Origin: Clostridia bacterium
GTDB taxonomy: Bacteria > Bacillota > Clostridia > Christensenellales > Borkfalkiaceae
Reading direction: 5' to 3'
Length of the DNA stretch: 64,000 nt
Assembly (NCBI GenBank): GCA_017616695.1
Contig: JAFZXN010000044.1
Span: 1-64,000, forward strand
Below are positions 63,681 through 64,000 of this stretch, one piece after another. Made by a program: the position numbers and the translations under genes. Within the stretch, counting starts at the first letter, position 1, and the number at the start of each line of letters is the position of its first letter. The notes beneath the pieces are model-generated. The model was not told where the DNA came from. It did no database searches and saw nothing but the letters and a program-made list of their open reading frames with translations.

Positions 63681-64000
63681 ATGAATAGAAAATTCAAAGC
63701 GATAATTATTCCGATATTATCGGCGATCTTTTTTGTAAGTCTCGTTTTTGCTTTTGCCATCGGCAACGGCGCAAACAAAAAATCGGCTTATGCGGAAGGT
63801 GAAAATTTCAGTTCGACGAAACACATGATATCCGTCGACGGTAACTATATGATCCTCGCAACGGCGTTCAAACTTTCCTTGATAAAAGCGGAAACGGAAT
63901 ACGCCATGGGTTATACGGTAACTTACGACGGGGACGATCACGACGTGTATTCGAGCGTTTATTACGAAGGTATAACTTTGAAATCGGGGGGGGGTACTAA
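63681..64000 (+). CDS. Start of a large secreted protein (3' truncated by window end)
   Basis: ATG 63681 opens a frame that runs off the window. A signal segment (residues about 7-27) ends near ANKKSAYAE. The following part, SVDGNYMILATAFK...YAMGYTV...SSVYYEGITLKSGG, matches the same N-terminal region of the giant protein at 3074 (SSDGTMMLLATGIN...CGYETV...YTSISTKGG), so this is probably another phosphoesterase-type giant protein. GGGG (63670-63673) is the ribosome binding site candidate. The frame passes through a run of nine G at 63986-63994 just before the end. Confidence 0.75.
   Translation, partial: MNRKFKAIIIPILSAIFFVSLVFAFAIGNGANKKSAYAEGENFSSTKHMISVDGNYMILATAFKLSLIKAETEYAMGYTVTYDGDDHDVYSSVYYEGITLKSGGGT

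Overview
The window reads as chromosomal DNA of an uncultured low-to-middle GC Bacillota (Clostridia-type) gut bacterium. The grounds are sigma-A promoters of TTGACA-17-TATAAT type, GGAGG-type ribosome binding sites, many lipobox lipoproteins, LacI and ROK regulators and CUT1 sugar importers. No rRNA, tRNA, CRISPR array or insertion sequence was seen, so genus-level placement is inference. Both edges cut genes.

Region 1 (1-31.5 kb) looks like a glycan-use locus. It starts with very large secreted multidomain proteins: two calcineurin-like phosphoesterases carrying InlB-like repeats and carbohydrate-binding-like modules. The complete one (2,468 aa) ends in a DUF4091/GH123-like domain. A DUF4091 lipoprotein, a Gfo/Idh oxidoreductase, a glycerate kinase, an SGNH esterase and a DUF1284-like protein follow. 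A divergent regulatory region then separates a leftward pair of cytoplasmic hydrolases (a GH20 hexosaminidase and a TIM-barrel enzyme) from a ROK regulator. Downstream lie a third DUF4091 lipoprotein, a binding-module lipoprotein, a complete CUT1 importer, its own short ATPase and a DUF624/YesL-like membrane protein. A reasonable model is surface cleavage of amino-sugar glycans, import, and completion by GH20 in the cytoplasm.

Region 2 (31.6-40.2 kb) is a type III restriction-modification island: RhuM-family protein, two-helix membrane protein, Mod, a zinc-ribbon protein with a nucleoside-deoxyribosyltransferase/TIR-like domain, and Res. Its head is a scar in which the 5' end of a DUF1284-like gene is joined to the 3' tail of a coiled-coil gene. 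A five-copy heptamer repeat sits directly before res.

Region 3 (40.3-64 kb) is visibly more GC-rich. It holds two GGDEF proteins around a GH36 alpha-galactosidase, a LacI regulator divergent from a secreted tyrosine-phosphatase-like lipoprotein, and a long operon of lipoproteins, a GH130 enzyme, a second CUT1 importer without ATPase, a DUF1861-like propeller and modular lipoproteins. One of these (1,487 aa) has three 283-residue tandem units. The right edge holds a 44-aa ORF, a small lipoprotein and the start of another large secreted protein.

The most unusual pattern is a pair of tiny ORFs (2803-2931 and 63232-63366) with the same layout, each just upstream of a gene for a large secreted protein of the same apparent family. 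The second is the zinc-ribbon/deoxyribosyltransferase-like gene wedged between mod and res.
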